A stretch of DNA of 64,000 nucleotides. Origin: Parasporobacterium sp. (GTDB lineage Bacteria; Bacillota; Clostridia; Lachnospirales; Lachnospiraceae). The notes below the pieces were generated by a model. It made no database searches. It saw nothing but the letters and a program-made list of their open reading frames with translations, and was not told the origin of the DNA. Both the position numbers and the translations under genes were made by a program. Positions 44,109 to 53,085 of this stretch are shown one piece after another; position 1 is the first letter of the stretch; each line of letters begins with the position of its first letter. Location: positions 62,001-126,000 of the forward strand of contig JAFUBX010000005.1 in assembly GCA_017459985.1 (NCBI GenBank), in the 5' to 3' direction.

Positions 44109-45123
44109 AGAAAAATACGGCCTTGATATCGGAACCTGGAACATCAGACTTTCCAGCTTAGGTACGGGAACCTATATATCCGAGAAAAATGTAATCGCCG
44201 TCAAGGATAAGAAATATGTCATCGGTTACGGAGACGAAGCCTTTGAGATGTATGAACGGGCCCCGGAGAATGTCGAGGTCTCATTTCCGGTGCAGGACAG
44301 TGTGATCTCCCAGATTGATAAGATGCAGATGATCCTGGAATATCTCTACAAGAAGATCAATCGCGGCAAGATCGTAAAAAACGGGAATTTTCTGATCTCG
44401 GTACCCACGGACACAACTGAAGTGGAGAAGAGAGCTTTCCATGAACTGGTGGCCAATTCCAGGCTGAAGGCACGTTCCATCTATATGGTGGAGAAAAGTG
44501 TTGCGGATGCGGTCGGATGCGGCATCGATATCAAGAGCCCAAAGGGCAATTTTATTGTCAATATCGGCGCGGATACCACGGATATCACGGTGATCTCCCT
44601 GGGCAGCATCGTGATTAATCATAAGGTGAAGATCGCCGGCCGGAAATTTGACGAAGCGATCGTAGCCGCAGTAAAGCAGTCGGAGCAGAAACTGATCGGA
44701 ATGAAAACGGCAGAACAGCTCAAGATCCATCTGGCGGATATGGGGGAAGTCCCGGAAAGCAGCCAGATGCAGATCTTTGCCAGAGTCATGGCTACGGGCC
44801 TTCCGGTCAGGACCTCCATTTCCTCGGAACTGGTTTCCAGAGCTGTCCGGGAAGCCTTACTGCCTTTGATTGATCTGGTCCGTAATACGCTGGAGAAGAC
44901 CCCTCCGGAGCTTTCTGCGGATATTATCGAGAACGGGATTTATCTCCAGGGCGGATCCGCTGCCATGAGCAATATCGGCGGCCTGGTCGCCAGAGAAACC
45001 GGCATCCGGGTGAAACTCCTGAAGGATCCCGGCAACAGCACCATCCGGGGAGTCACGACCATACTGGGCAACTCCAAATTTAATTCTCTCAGATATATCC
45101 CGCAGGAGAAAGAATATAACTGA
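44101..45123 (+). CDS. MreB-like actin-family protein with altered nucleotide-binding motifs
   Basis: Located exactly where mreB lies in mreBCD operons. The 340-residue length and the central VPTDTTEVEKRAF, IYMVEKSVADAVG and VISLGSIVINHKVKIAGRKFDEAI match MreB. Yet the phosphate and adenosine motifs differ: DIGTWNIRL (9-17) where MreB has DLGTAN, VNIGADTTD (153-161) where MreB has VDIGGGTTE, and LQGGSAAMS (about 281) where MreB has LTGGGALL. N154 replaces the usual aspartate. It may polymerise without normal ATP hydrolysis or act as a scaffold. I start at ATG 44101; upstream in-frame ATG 44017 is inside radC. Confidence 0.85.
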   Translation: MSEEKYGLDIGTWNIRLSSLGTGTYISEKNVIAVKDKKYVIGYGDEAFEMYERAPENVEVSFPVQDSVISQIDKMQMILEYLYKKINRGKIVKNGNFLISVPTDTTEVEKRAFHELVANSRLKARSIYMVEKSVADAVGCGIDIKSPKGNFIVNIGADTTDITVISLGSIVINHKVKIAGRKFDEAIVAAVKQSEQKLIGMKTAEQLKIHLADMGEVPESSQMQIFARVMATGLPVRTSISSELVSRAVREALLPLIDLVRNTLEKTPPELSADIIENGIYLQGGSAAMSNIGGLVARETGIRVKLLKDPGNSTIRGVTTILGNSKFNSLRYIPQEKEYN

Positions 45124-46277
45124 TGCCAAACTTTAAGAAACGTCCGTCACAGAAGATTCATATCAATAAAGAAAGCTTTGACCTTTCTTCCGGGAAGTTC
45201 AAAGAACATTTCGGTGATATCAAAAACTCCAAAACAGCCAGATACATCCGGCGCCGCACCGAACAGCACGCCAAAGACCGGGCTGCTTCAGAACGTTACA
45301 CCGAATTCTCACGGATGGCAAAACAAAAGCCGAAGCTGAGGGATGCGGACGCGCCGAAGACCCTTCAGGAAAAGGGTACGGAAACAGTCAGCAAAGTCGT
45401 AAAGTATGTCAAAGGTCACAAAAAACCCCGGGATGAGAGGGCCGTCCGTCATATTAATCCAAAGCATCTGCTCTGGATCCTGGCAGCCGTGTGTCTTATT
45501 CTGATCATTCTGTCCGGGGTCAATGAGAAGATCCGCAGGCCCTTTATGGACGCGGCGTCCGTGATCGTGGTTCCTGTACAGAAGGGAGTGAATTCCATCG
45601 GACTGTGGCTGTCCGACAAGCTGGAAGCCCAGAAGACGCTGGAGGCGCTGGAACAGGAAAATCAGGATCTGAAAAACCAGGTGGAATCCCTGAATATGTC
45701 CCTTACGATGCTGCATCAGAAAGAACTGGAACTGGAGCGACTGCAGGAACTGTTTAAAATACAGGATCAGTATTCGGCATATGATATGGTGGCAGCCCAT
45801 GTGATCTCAAAGGATTCCGGAAAATGGTTCTCCACCTTCACGATCGATAAGGGGACGAACGACGGGATCACCCGGGATATGAATGTTCTGGCTTCCGGCG
45901 GTCTGGTGGGGATCGTGATCGAGACGGGGCCGGGTTTTTCCACTGTCCGGTCCATCATCGATGATGAAAGCTTCGTCAGCGCCCAGTTTGAAGACACCTC
46001 CGAACTGTGTATGCTCAACGGGTCTTTGACTTTGATGGAACAGAACCTCCTGGAGTTCCGGGATGTCAGCGCCGATGTCATGATCTCCATGAACAGCGCG
46101 CTGCTGACCAGTCATGTCAGTTCCCGGTATCTTCCGGGGCTGCTGATCGGATATGTCGTTGACTATCAGTTGGACGCCAACGACCTGACCCAGTCCGGCC
46201 ATATCAAGCCGGTGGTGGATTTTGCGGATCTGCAGGAAGTGCTGATCATTACGAAAACAAAGCAGACATCGGATTAA
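45123..46277 (+). CDS. mreC: Rod shape-determining protein MreC with long cytoplasmic N terminus
   Basis: Bitopic membrane scaffold of the elongation machinery. The 384 residues comprise an unusually long, basic cytoplasmic segment (1 to about 112, rich in K and R), one membrane helix (LLWILAAVCLILIILSG, about 114-130), a coiled coil (about 170-205: LEALEQENQDLKNQVESLNM...) and the MreC beta-barrel domain with VISKDSGKWFSTFTIDKGTNDGI, GLVGIVIETGPGFSTVRSIID and SSRYLPGLLIGYV. Most MreC proteins have only a short cytoplasmic start. It overlaps the MreB-like gene by one base. Confidence 0.93.
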   Translation: MPNFKKRPSQKIHINKESFDLSSGKFKEHFGDIKNSKTARYIRRRTEQHAKDRAASERYTEFSRMAKQKPKLRDADAPKTLQEKGTETVSKVVKYVKGHKKPRDERAVRHINPKHLLWILAAVCLILIILSGVNEKIRRPFMDAASVIVVPVQKGVNSIGLWLSDKLEAQKTLEALEQENQDLKNQVESLNMSLTMLHQKELELERLQELFKIQDQYSAYDMVAAHVISKDSGKWFSTFTIDKGTNDGITRDMNVLASGGLVGIVIETGPGFSTVRSIIDDESFVSAQFEDTSELCMLNGSLTLMEQNLLEFRDVSADVMISMNSALLTSHVSSRYLPGLLIGYVVDYQLDANDLTQSGHIKPVVDFADLQEVLIITKTKQTSD

Positions 46278-46290
46278 GGATCGGTAGACA

Positions 46291-46806
46291 ATGTCTTTAT
46301 ACAGGATCAGAAATTTCATAATTACGGCAGTTCTTGTGGTTCTTGCCTTTGTACTGCAGACCACGGTGTTCAGCCGGATCCATTTCCTGGGATACGCTCC
46401 GAATCTGCTGCTGGTACTGACCTTTATTTACGGGTATTCCGACAGCCGGATCGTCGGTATGCTGATCGGGTTTTTCAGCGGTCTTCTGATGGATGTTTTT
46501 TTCTGTGATGTGATCGGATATCATGCCCTTGTTTTTCTGCTGATCGGATTCGTCAGCGGGATCTGGAACTCGCTGTTTTACTCGGATGATCTGTATATTC
46601 CGCTGCTTCTTCTGGTGCTCAGCGATCTGTTCTACCATGCGGTCTGTTTCGTCGTCTGGTATGTACTGAAGGCACGCTTTGAACTGGGATATTATCTGAT
46701 CCGGGTAATGCTGCCGGAATTTCTCCTGACCTTTATCGCAGGACTGTTGCTGTATAAACCTGTCAGCGCACTGATTTATAAACTGAAAGAGGTCCCGGAA
46801 CAGTGA
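46291..46806 (+). CDS. mreD: Rod shape-determining protein MreD
   Basis: Small polytopic membrane protein of the elongasome. The 171 residues form about five hydrophobic helices, with LVVLAFVLQTTVFSRIHFLGYAPNLLLVLTFIYG and GFFSGLLMDVFF, the typical MreD pattern. It lies 13 bases after mreC, and its stop overlaps the GTG start of the next gene by 4 bases. Confidence 0.9.
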   Translation: MSLYRIRNFIITAVLVVLAFVLQTTVFSRIHFLGYAPNLLLVLTFIYGYSDSRIVGMLIGFFSGLLMDVFFCDVIGYHALVFLLIGFVSGIWNSLFYSDDLYIPLLLLVLSDLFYHAVCFVVWYVLKARFELGYYLIRVMLPEFLLTFIAGLLLYKPVSALIYKLKEVPEQ

Positions 46807-49661
46807 TAATCAGATTATGGAACCGAATCAAACGAATCTATGAGGTCTTCAGAGACTTCTGCATCAAAATGATCACCTCCCGGGTGTTCCTGCTCGGAGC
46901 GGTTTTCATTATCATGTTCTGTGTCATCATCGCCAGACTGTTCTACCTGCAGATCATCAAAGCAGAGTATTATCAGGATAATTTTACCCAGAAGGCCCGG
47001 AAGGTGATCTATTCGGAAGGCGCCCGGGGCAATATCTATGATTCTGCCGGGGAACTGCTTGCCCATAATGAAGTCGGATATTCCGTCGTTATGACAGATG
47101 AGATCAAGAATTCCGATATGAAAGGGGAGATCATCAACCGGATTATTTTCAATACCATTGAGCTGATCGAATCCAACGGGGATTCCCTGATCAACAATTT
47201 CAATATCGAATACAGGGACGGGGAGGCAGCCTTCAAATCAGAACCGGCGACTCCGATGATCACCTTCCTCTGCAACGTGTTCGGTCTCAGATCTACGGAT
47301 ATCTATGATAAGGGGTATGATAAATATTCCGCCCGGCAGATCATTGATTATATGTGTTCCCCCAGAAGATTTGATATCAGTGCGGATGAGTATAATCTGG
47401 AGCAGAGAATCAAGATCTGTACGGTCCGCTATGCGCTGTCCCTGAACTCCTATCAGAAATATCTTTCCACGGTGATTGCTTCGGATGTAAATGAATATAC
47501 CCAGGCTGCCATTATGGAAAACAAATCGGACCTGACCGGAGTGGATATCAAAGAGACCTATAAGCGGGTCTACGATCGGGGCGTGTATTACGGATCGATT
47601 CTGGGATATACCGGTTATATCTCGGAATCCGAACTGGACAGTATGAACTATAATGACCTGGGGATCGAATATCTGTCGGGAGACATTGTGGGAAAAACCG
47701 GCATTGAAGCTTCTTATGATGAATATCTCAAGGGAACCCGCGGCACAGAGACGGTCTTCGTGGACAATAAGGGCAGTGTGCTGGAAGTGATTGATTCCAC
47801 ACGCTCCGGCAGCGGCAATGACCTGTATCTGACGCTGGATACCAATCTGCAGATCGCCTTTTATGAGATTCTGGAGAGGGAGATCGCCGGCTTATTGGTA
47901 GCCCGGATCGTGGACTGGAATTATGTCAGCGACGGAACGGATGATATCGTCTATATCCCAGCCAATGATGTCTATTTCCAGCTTCTGACCAACGTGATTG
48001 AGCCTCTGGATTTTTCAAATCCAGGCGCGACCTACCGGGAGAGAAGCGTGTACTCCGCGTTCCTGGCCAGGGAAAAGGCGGTGCTTCAGGAAATGCGGGC
48101 ACAGCTGGTCAGCGTACAGCCAAAACCCACCGGCGAGCTGTCGGATGAATTTAATGATTATATGTATTTCGCCTATAATCTTCTGGGAAGTCTCGGGATC
48201 CTGGACAAAGAAGTGATGAATACTTCGGATCCTGTTTATCTGCAGTTTGCGGACGAAGCGGTTTCCTTACGGGAGTTCCTGATCCATGCAATTTCCGAAA
48301 ACTGGATCAATGTTACGATGCTGGATTCCTCCAAACGGTACGCCACCTCTGAAGAGATTTATAATTCTCTTCTGGAAAAACTGATGAGCAGCCTGACAGA
48401 CAGCGTCAGCTTCCAGGAACGGATCTATTATTATATGGTCTACAGCGGGGAGATCTCACCATATGATATCTGCATGATGCTGTATGACCAGAATAAACTT
48501 CCTTCCAATGACCCGATGATGGTGGCGCTTCAGACCATGTCGATCTCGCCCTTCCAGTTTATCATCACCCAGATCGAGAATCTGGTGATCACACCGGCCA
48601 TGGTGGCCCTGGATCCCTGCTCCGCCTCCATCGTGGTAACCGATACGAAAACGGGAAAAGTAAAGGCATTGGTTTCCTATCCGTCCTATGACAACAATAT
48701 GCTGTCAGGGAGCATCAACCAGGATTACTGGTACCAGCTGAATACAGACGGCTCCGCCCCCTTATACAACCGGGCGACCCAGGCTCTGACCGCCCCGGGA
48801 TCCACATTCAAACCCATTACTGCGGCCGCGGGACTGAATGAAAATGTGATTAACGTAGATACCTTTATCCTGGATGAAGGCGTTTTTGAGGAGATCACGC
48901 CGTCCCCGAAATGCTGGATTCATCCGGATTCCCACGGATATGTCAATGTGACGGAAGCCCTGACGGTATCCTGCAACTACTTTTTCTACTCGGTGGGATA
49001 CGGTCTGAGTATGGTGGATGACGAATACACCAGTCTGCAGGGTCTGGATATTCTGGAACAGTATGCAACGGACCTTGGACTGAATATGAAATCCGGCGTA
49101 GAGATTGAAGAGAATAATCCCCGGTTCTCCTCCACGGACTCGGTAAGAACCGCCATCGGACAGGGGACCAACGGATTTGCAACGGTCCAGCTGGCCAGAT
49201 ATGCCAACTGCCTGGCCAATACAGGCAGAAACTATCAGCTGAGCCTCATCGACCGGGTCGTGGACAAAGCAGGGAATACCATCCTGACCGTGGAGCCATT
49301 TGTGAACAACGAAGTGGAACTTCGGGCCGGAAGCTGGAATGCCATCCATGCAGGAATGCTGGGTGTTGTGACGGAAGGGTCGGTCGCCGATGTATTCAAG
49401 GGTTCCGGGATCGAGCTTGCCGGAAAGACCGGAACCGCACAGGAAAGTATTTACCGGTCCAACCATTCCAACTTCATCGGTTTTTCTCCGTATTACAATC
49501 CGGAGATCGCCTTTGCCTGTACGATCCGGAACGGTGGATCCTCCACTTATGCGGCAGAGACAACGAAAGCCTGTCTGGAGTATTATTATGGAAAGACGAC
49601 GATCAATGGTATCCTTTCCTCAGGAGCCTATGAAATTGAGCTGATGGGTGTTACGGACTAA
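46803..49661 (+). CDS. mrdA: Penicillin-binding protein 2, elongation transpeptidase, enlarged
   Basis: Class B transpeptidase partner of RodA. One N-terminal helix (about 29-50) is followed by RGNIYDSAGELLAHNEVGYSV, a dimerisation-type domain with GKTGIEASYDEYLKGTRG, LTLDTNLQIAFYEILER (about 343), and the transpeptidase with S667 in APGSTFK, SCNYFFYSVG and KTGTAQ. At 952 residues it is far larger than usual. About 240 residues lie between LTLDTNLQ and the conserved VALDPCSASIVVTDTKTG (about 600), where relatives have 20-40; this extra segment is mostly helical by eye. Start is GTG 46803, overlapping mreD. Confidence 0.92.
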   Translation: MIIRLWNRIKRIYEVFRDFCIKMITSRVFLLGAVFIIMFCVIIARLFYLQIIKAEYYQDNFTQKARKVIYSEGARGNIYDSAGELLAHNEVGYSVVMTDEIKNSDMKGEIINRIIFNTIELIESNGDSLINNFNIEYRDGEAAFKSEPATPMITFLCNVFGLRSTDIYDKGYDKYSARQIIDYMCSPRRFDISADEYNLEQRIKICTVRYALSLNSYQKYLSTVIASDVNEYTQAAIMENKSDLTGVDIKETYKRVYDRGVYYGSILGYTGYISESELDSMNYNDLGIEYLSGDIVGKTGIEASYDEYLKGTRGTETVFVDNKGSVLEVIDSTRSGSGNDLYLTLDTNLQIAFYEILEREIAGLLVARIVDWNYVSDGTDDIVYIPANDVYFQLLTNVIEPLDFSNPGATYRERSVYSAFLAREKAVLQEMRAQLVSVQPKPTGELSDEFNDYMYFAYNLLGSLGILDKEVMNTSDPVYLQFADEAVSLREFLIHAISENWINVTMLDSSKRYATSEEIYNSLLEKLMSSLTDSVSFQERIYYYMVYSGEISPYDICMMLYDQNKLPSNDPMMVALQTMSISPFQFIITQIENLVITPAMVALDPCSASIVVTDTKTGKVKALVSYPSYDNNMLSGSINQDYWYQLNTDGSAPLYNRATQALTAPGSTFKPITAAAGLNENVINVDTFILDEGVFEEITPSPKCWIHPDSHGYVNVTEALTVSCNYFFYSVGYGLSMVDDEYTSLQGLDILEQYATDLGLNMKSGVEIEENNPRFSSTDSVRTAIGQGTNGFATVQLARYANCLANTGRNYQLSLIDRVVDKAGNTILTVEPFVNNEVELRAGSWNAIHAGMLGVVTEGSVADVFKGSGIELAGKTGTAQESIYRSNHSNFIGFSPYYNPEIAFACTIRNGGSSTYAAETTKACLEYYYGKTTINGILSSGAYEIELMGVTD

Positions 49662-49668
49662 TCTGATT

Positions 49669-50826
49669 ATGAAACAGAGACTGGAAAGAATATTAGAAGA
49701 AATCAAATCCTATGACTATAATACGCTCAGTTACCCGCTGATCTTTTATTGTCTTGCCCTTTCGGTAATCGGGATTCTGGCGATCCATTCCGCCACCGGA
49801 GGAAATATGACCTATGTCACCAAACAGGTCGTAGGCCTCGTTGCCGGTATTTTAGTCATGGCGGTCATGGCGCTGGTACGTTATGATATTATTGCAAGGT
49901 ATTACTGGCTTTTATATGTGCTGAACCTGATCATGCTGCTGCTGGTCCACCTGATCGGAACCTACCGCGGCGGCGCAAAGCGCTGGATCGTTGTGGGGGA
50001 TATCATGTTTCAACCCTCCGAGCTGTCCAAGCTTCTGCTGCTGATCTTTTTTTCTTCGCTGCTGGCCCACAACCGGACTGCGTTGAACTCCATCAAGTTT
50101 TTCGCGTTTACCTGCGCGGCCTTTGCGGTCCCGATCCTTCTGATCGTAACAGAACCGGATCTTTCGACTTCTATTGTCATTTTTATCATGTTCTGTGCTA
50201 TAATATTTATCGGGAAGTTCTATTACAAGATCATACGGAATGTGCTGCTGATCGTAATACCGGCGCTTGCGCTGCTGATTACATTAATCTTTTTTCTTCC
50301 GCCGGAGAAAAACATCATTCCGGTCTACCAGTATAACCGTCTGGTGGGCTTTTATGATCCGGATAACGAGATTGCCGCAGACATCCGCTATCAGCAGGAG
50401 AATTCGATCCTGGCCATTGCCGGCGGATCCCTGACGGGAAAAGGGCTGAACAACAATTCCATTACCAGTGTGAAAAATGCGGAATTTATTTCAGAGCCGC
50501 AGACGGACTTTATCTTTACAGTCATTGGAGAGGAATTGGGATTTTTCGGTTCGCTGGTAACCGTTGTCCTGATGGCCCTGGTTGTGATAGAATGTTTCCG
50601 GATCGGTATCCGTGCCCGGGAAAATATCGGGAAATGTATTGCGATCGGCTATGGTACCCTGATCGGAACGCAGGCATTTATCAACCTCAGTGTGGTCACG
50701 ATGCTGCTTCCGAATACGGGTCTGACACTTCCTTTTGTCAGTTACGGACTGAGTTCCCTGACGACCTCGTTTCTGGGGATCGGGATTGTGTTAAATGTTG
50801 GATTAAAAAAGAAGTTTTCATTGTAA
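49669..50826 (+). CDS. rodA: Peptidoglycan glycosyltransferase RodA
   Basis: SEDS polymerase of the elongation complex. The 385 residues make about ten membrane helices, with KRWIVVGDIMFQPSELSKLLLL, a long extracellular loop ending in EPQTDFIFTVIGEELGFFG (the aspartate of TDF is the presumed catalytic one) and LPFVSYGLSSLTTSF near the C terminus. It follows PBP2 by 7 bases. I prefer ATG 49669 over in-frame GTG 49648, which lies inside PBP2. The radC-mreB-mreC-mreD-PBP2-rodA order is a textbook elongasome operon. Confidence 0.94.
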   Translation: MKQRLERILEEIKSYDYNTLSYPLIFYCLALSVIGILAIHSATGGNMTYVTKQVVGLVAGILVMAVMALVRYDIIARYYWLLYVLNLIMLLLVHLIGTYRGGAKRWIVVGDIMFQPSELSKLLLLIFFSSLLAHNRTALNSIKFFAFTCAAFAVPILLIVTEPDLSTSIVIFIMFCAIIFIGKFYYKIIRNVLLIVIPALALLITLIFFLPPEKNIIPVYQYNRLVGFYDPDNEIAADIRYQQENSILAIAGGSLTGKGLNNNSITSVKNAEFISEPQTDFIFTVIGEELGFFGSLVTVVLMALVVIECFRIGIRARENIGKCIAIGYGTLIGTQAFINLSVVTMLLPNTGLTLPFVSYGLSSLTTSFLGIGIVLNVGLKKKFSL

Positions 50827-50843
50827 GAGCAGGAGCGTGAACC

Positions 50844-51239
50844 ATGAATATCGGACTTATTTCTCATGATTCCAAAAAAGAACTGATGCAGAATTTTTGT
50901 ATTGCATACAAAAACATCCTGTCGAAGCACAATCTATTTGCAACCGGCAATACAGGAAGACTGATCGAAGATGTGACAAATCTGAATTTGCGTAAATTCA
51001 TTCCCGGCCAGCTGGGAGGCAGCCGGCAGATGTGCGCCCAGATCGAAGTGAACGAGATCGATGCGGTGATCTTTCTGCGGGATCCGCTGGACGAAGGGGA
51101 GGGAAATCAGGACTATCTGCAGATCAACCGTCTGTGCGATCTGAACAGTATTCCGATCGCAACCAACATCGCCGCGGCGGAGATCCTGATCCTGGCCATC
51201 GACAGAGGCGATCTGAACTGGCGCAATCTTTACAGATAA
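50844..51239 (+). CDS. Methylglyoxal synthase-fold protein, catalytic residues missing
   Basis: The 131-residue protein matches the methylglyoxal synthase (MgsA) fold along its length: LISHD (5-9), ATGNTGRLIE (33-42), GQLGGSRQMCAQI (55-67), IFLRDPL (76-82), IPIATNIAAAEI. However, the catalytic base of MgsA (Asp71 in E. coli, in GGDQQ) is serine here (S60), and the substrate histidine (His98) aligns with G87. H8, D80 and D90 are kept. I therefore expect no methylglyoxal synthesis. GAGCAGGAG-type site upstream of ATG 50844; 17 bases after rodA, as mgsA-like genes are in other Clostridia. Confidence 0.82.
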   Translation: MNIGLISHDSKKELMQNFCIAYKNILSKHNLFATGNTGRLIEDVTNLNLRKFIPGQLGGSRQMCAQIEVNEIDAVIFLRDPLDEGEGNQDYLQINRLCDLNSIPIATNIAAAEILILAIDRGDLNWRNLYR

Positions 51240-51289
51240 TGTGGTATTATAAGTGCTGGGCACTCATAACATAAAGGAGGAATTAAATT

Positions 51290-51709
51290 ATGGTTAAATT
51301 AATTGCAGGGGAAAAGGGCAAAGGAAAGACAAAGTACATTCTCGACAGAGCAAATTCAGAAGCGAAGACGACCGACGGCGTCATCATTTATCTGGACAAG
51401 AACTCCAAGCATATGTTCGAGCTTGACAGAAACATCCGATTGATCAATGTCCGGGAATACCCGATCTCTGATTTTGATGTTCTGATGGGATTTATCTGCG
51501 GACTGATTTCCGGAAACAGTGATATCCAGTCCGTTTACTTTGACAGTTTTCTTACCCTTGCCAACCTGGAAGACCAGGACCCCGCTGAAGCAATCGATAA
51601 AATGATCGTTCTTTCTGACAGACTTGGTGTCGAGTTTATTATTAGCCTTTCTCTGGGATTAAATGAACTGGATGAAAGATTCAGGGAGATCACCGAGCTT
51701 TCGTTATAA
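51290..51709 (+). CDS. Small P-loop NTPase-like protein of unknown function
   Basis: The 139-residue protein begins with a Walker-A-like MVKLIAGEKGKGKTKYI (G7-T14) and has a hydrophobic strand with an aspartate, VYFDSF (about 82-87), as a possible Walker B, and VEFIISLSLG as a sensor-like strand. It is too short for a standard ATPase and has no known fusion partner. I do not recognise a named family, although similar short proteins occur near division genes in Clostridia. GGAGG precedes ATG 51290. Its stop adjoins the start of the HlyD-like gene by one base, suggesting they act together. Confidence 0.75.
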   Translation: MVKLIAGEKGKGKTKYILDRANSEAKTTDGVIIYLDKNSKHMFELDRNIRLINVREYPISDFDVLMGFICGLISGNSDIQSVYFDSFLTLANLEDQDPAEAIDKMIVLSDRLGVEFIISLSLGLNELDERFREITELSL

Positions 51710-53085
51710 TGTCAGACCAGCCGAATGGTACAATCAAATATAAAAGCAATAAACCCAACGTAAATATAGGATTGATTATCTGCCTGATAATCATCCTGTA
51801 TTTCGTTGCGGTTTTCTGTGATTTTCTGTTTAACAAAAGCAGCAGCTTTTACGAAGTCGATGAAGGATATACGTCCAGCGAATTTGACGGACAGTATACG
51901 GCCCTGGCAATCCGTTCGGAGGTGGTGGTCAATTCCGCTTCTTCCGGCTATGTCAATTATTTTGTCGGGGATCAGAGTCCTGTCTATGTGGGAGAGCAGT
52001 CCTATCTGATTGATACCAGCGGAGAGCTGTCTTACCGCCTGAACCAGGCGGCGCAGAACCAGGCGATCCTGAATGAAAATGATCTGAATCTGATCGAGGA
52101 TTCTCTGTATGATTTTAATACCTCATTTAAAATCAACGACTATTATGAAGCATACCATTTCAAATATCAGATCGAATCCCAGATCCTGGATCTTGTCAAT
52201 TCCAGCATTTTTGAAAACAATGATATCCGTTTTACTGGAAGCCTACAGATCTATAATTCCGAATATGCAGGCATTGCCATGCATTATATCGATCAGTTTG
52301 AAAATCTGACTATCGATACCTTCGACGCCTCTTCCTTCCGGAAAAATACATATAATAAACAGATCATCAAAAGCAATGACCGGGTGGAAGCCGGCTCTCC
52401 CGTATATAAGGTGATTACCTCAGAAGACTGGTATCTGGTGATCCAGATCAACAATCCGGATGCATTCCGGAACCTTGATGTGGTGTCGATCCAGTTTCTG
52501 AAGGACAATATTACTGCGGATGCTAATTTTGAGATCATAACCAGAGGCGGAAACTATTACGGCGTCATTTCCCTGAGCAAATATATGATCCGCTATGCTT
52601 CGGAACGGTATATTCAGATTGCCTTCAAGGATGATACCTATTCCGGCCTGAAGGTTCCCAAATCCTCTGTGACTTCCTGCACATATCTGGCAATCCCGGA
52701 AGAATTCCTTTCCAAGGGAGGAAATTCCTCCAAAGACGGATTCAGTGTCAAGACTAAGCTGCGGGAAGGCGTGGAAACCGTCAGCTGGAAATATCCGGAA
52801 ATCGTGAAGATCAGTGAGGGGATCTGCTATGTTCCTTTTCAAAACGGGGAAATATTCCTGGGGGATATTCTGGTGCAGGAGGACTCGGATAACGAATTTA
52901 CGGTCGGTATGACAGCGGATGTGCAGGGAGTTTACGTGAACAGCTCCGGAAACGCGCTGTTCCGGTTTATCGATATCCTGGGCGAAAACAATGGGTATTA
53001 TATTGTCCGGGATGACAGTGTCAATGGGGTTTCTTTGTTTGATCAGGTATACATGAATTATAAGGAAGCGGAAAATGTCGGTTAA
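51709..53085 (+). CDS. HlyD-like membrane-anchored protein
   Basis: The 458-residue protein has one membrane helix (VNIGLIICLIIILYFVAVFCDFLF, about 19-42) with the rest outside. The extracellular part starts with a lipoyl-like strand pattern (IRSEVVVNSASSGYVNYFVGDQSPVYVGEQSYLID), has a helical middle (about 115-170), a second half-barrel (KSNDRVEAGSPVYKV) and a C-terminal beta region, the plan of HlyD/membrane-fusion proteins. No ABC transporter or outer channel is adjacent. Its start shares one base with the P-loop gene stop and its end overlaps yggS by 11 bases. Function unknown. Confidence 0.75.
   Translation: MSDQPNGTIKYKSNKPNVNIGLIICLIIILYFVAVFCDFLFNKSSSFYEVDEGYTSSEFDGQYTALAIRSEVVVNSASSGYVNYFVGDQSPVYVGEQSYLIDTSGELSYRLNQAAQNQAILNENDLNLIEDSLYDFNTSFKINDYYEAYHFKYQIESQILDLVNSSIFENNDIRFTGSLQIYNSEYAGIAMHYIDQFENLTIDTFDASSFRKNTYNKQIIKSNDRVEAGSPVYKVITSEDWYLVIQINNPDAFRNLDVVSIQFLKDNITADANFEIITRGGNYYGVISLSKYMIRYASERYIQIAFKDDTYSGLKVPKSSVTSCTYLAIPEEFLSKGGNSSKDGFSVKTKLREGVETVSWKYPEIVKISEGICYVPFQNGEIFLGDILVQEDSDNEFTVGMTADVQGVYVNSSGNALFRFIDILGENNGYYIVRDDSVNGVSLFDQVYMNYKEAENVG

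Noticed and set aside
51252-51264. AGTGC-TGG-GCACT palindrome before the P-loop gene as an operator
   Set aside because: Only 5-bp arms and no firm promoter beside it; not enough to call a regulator site.
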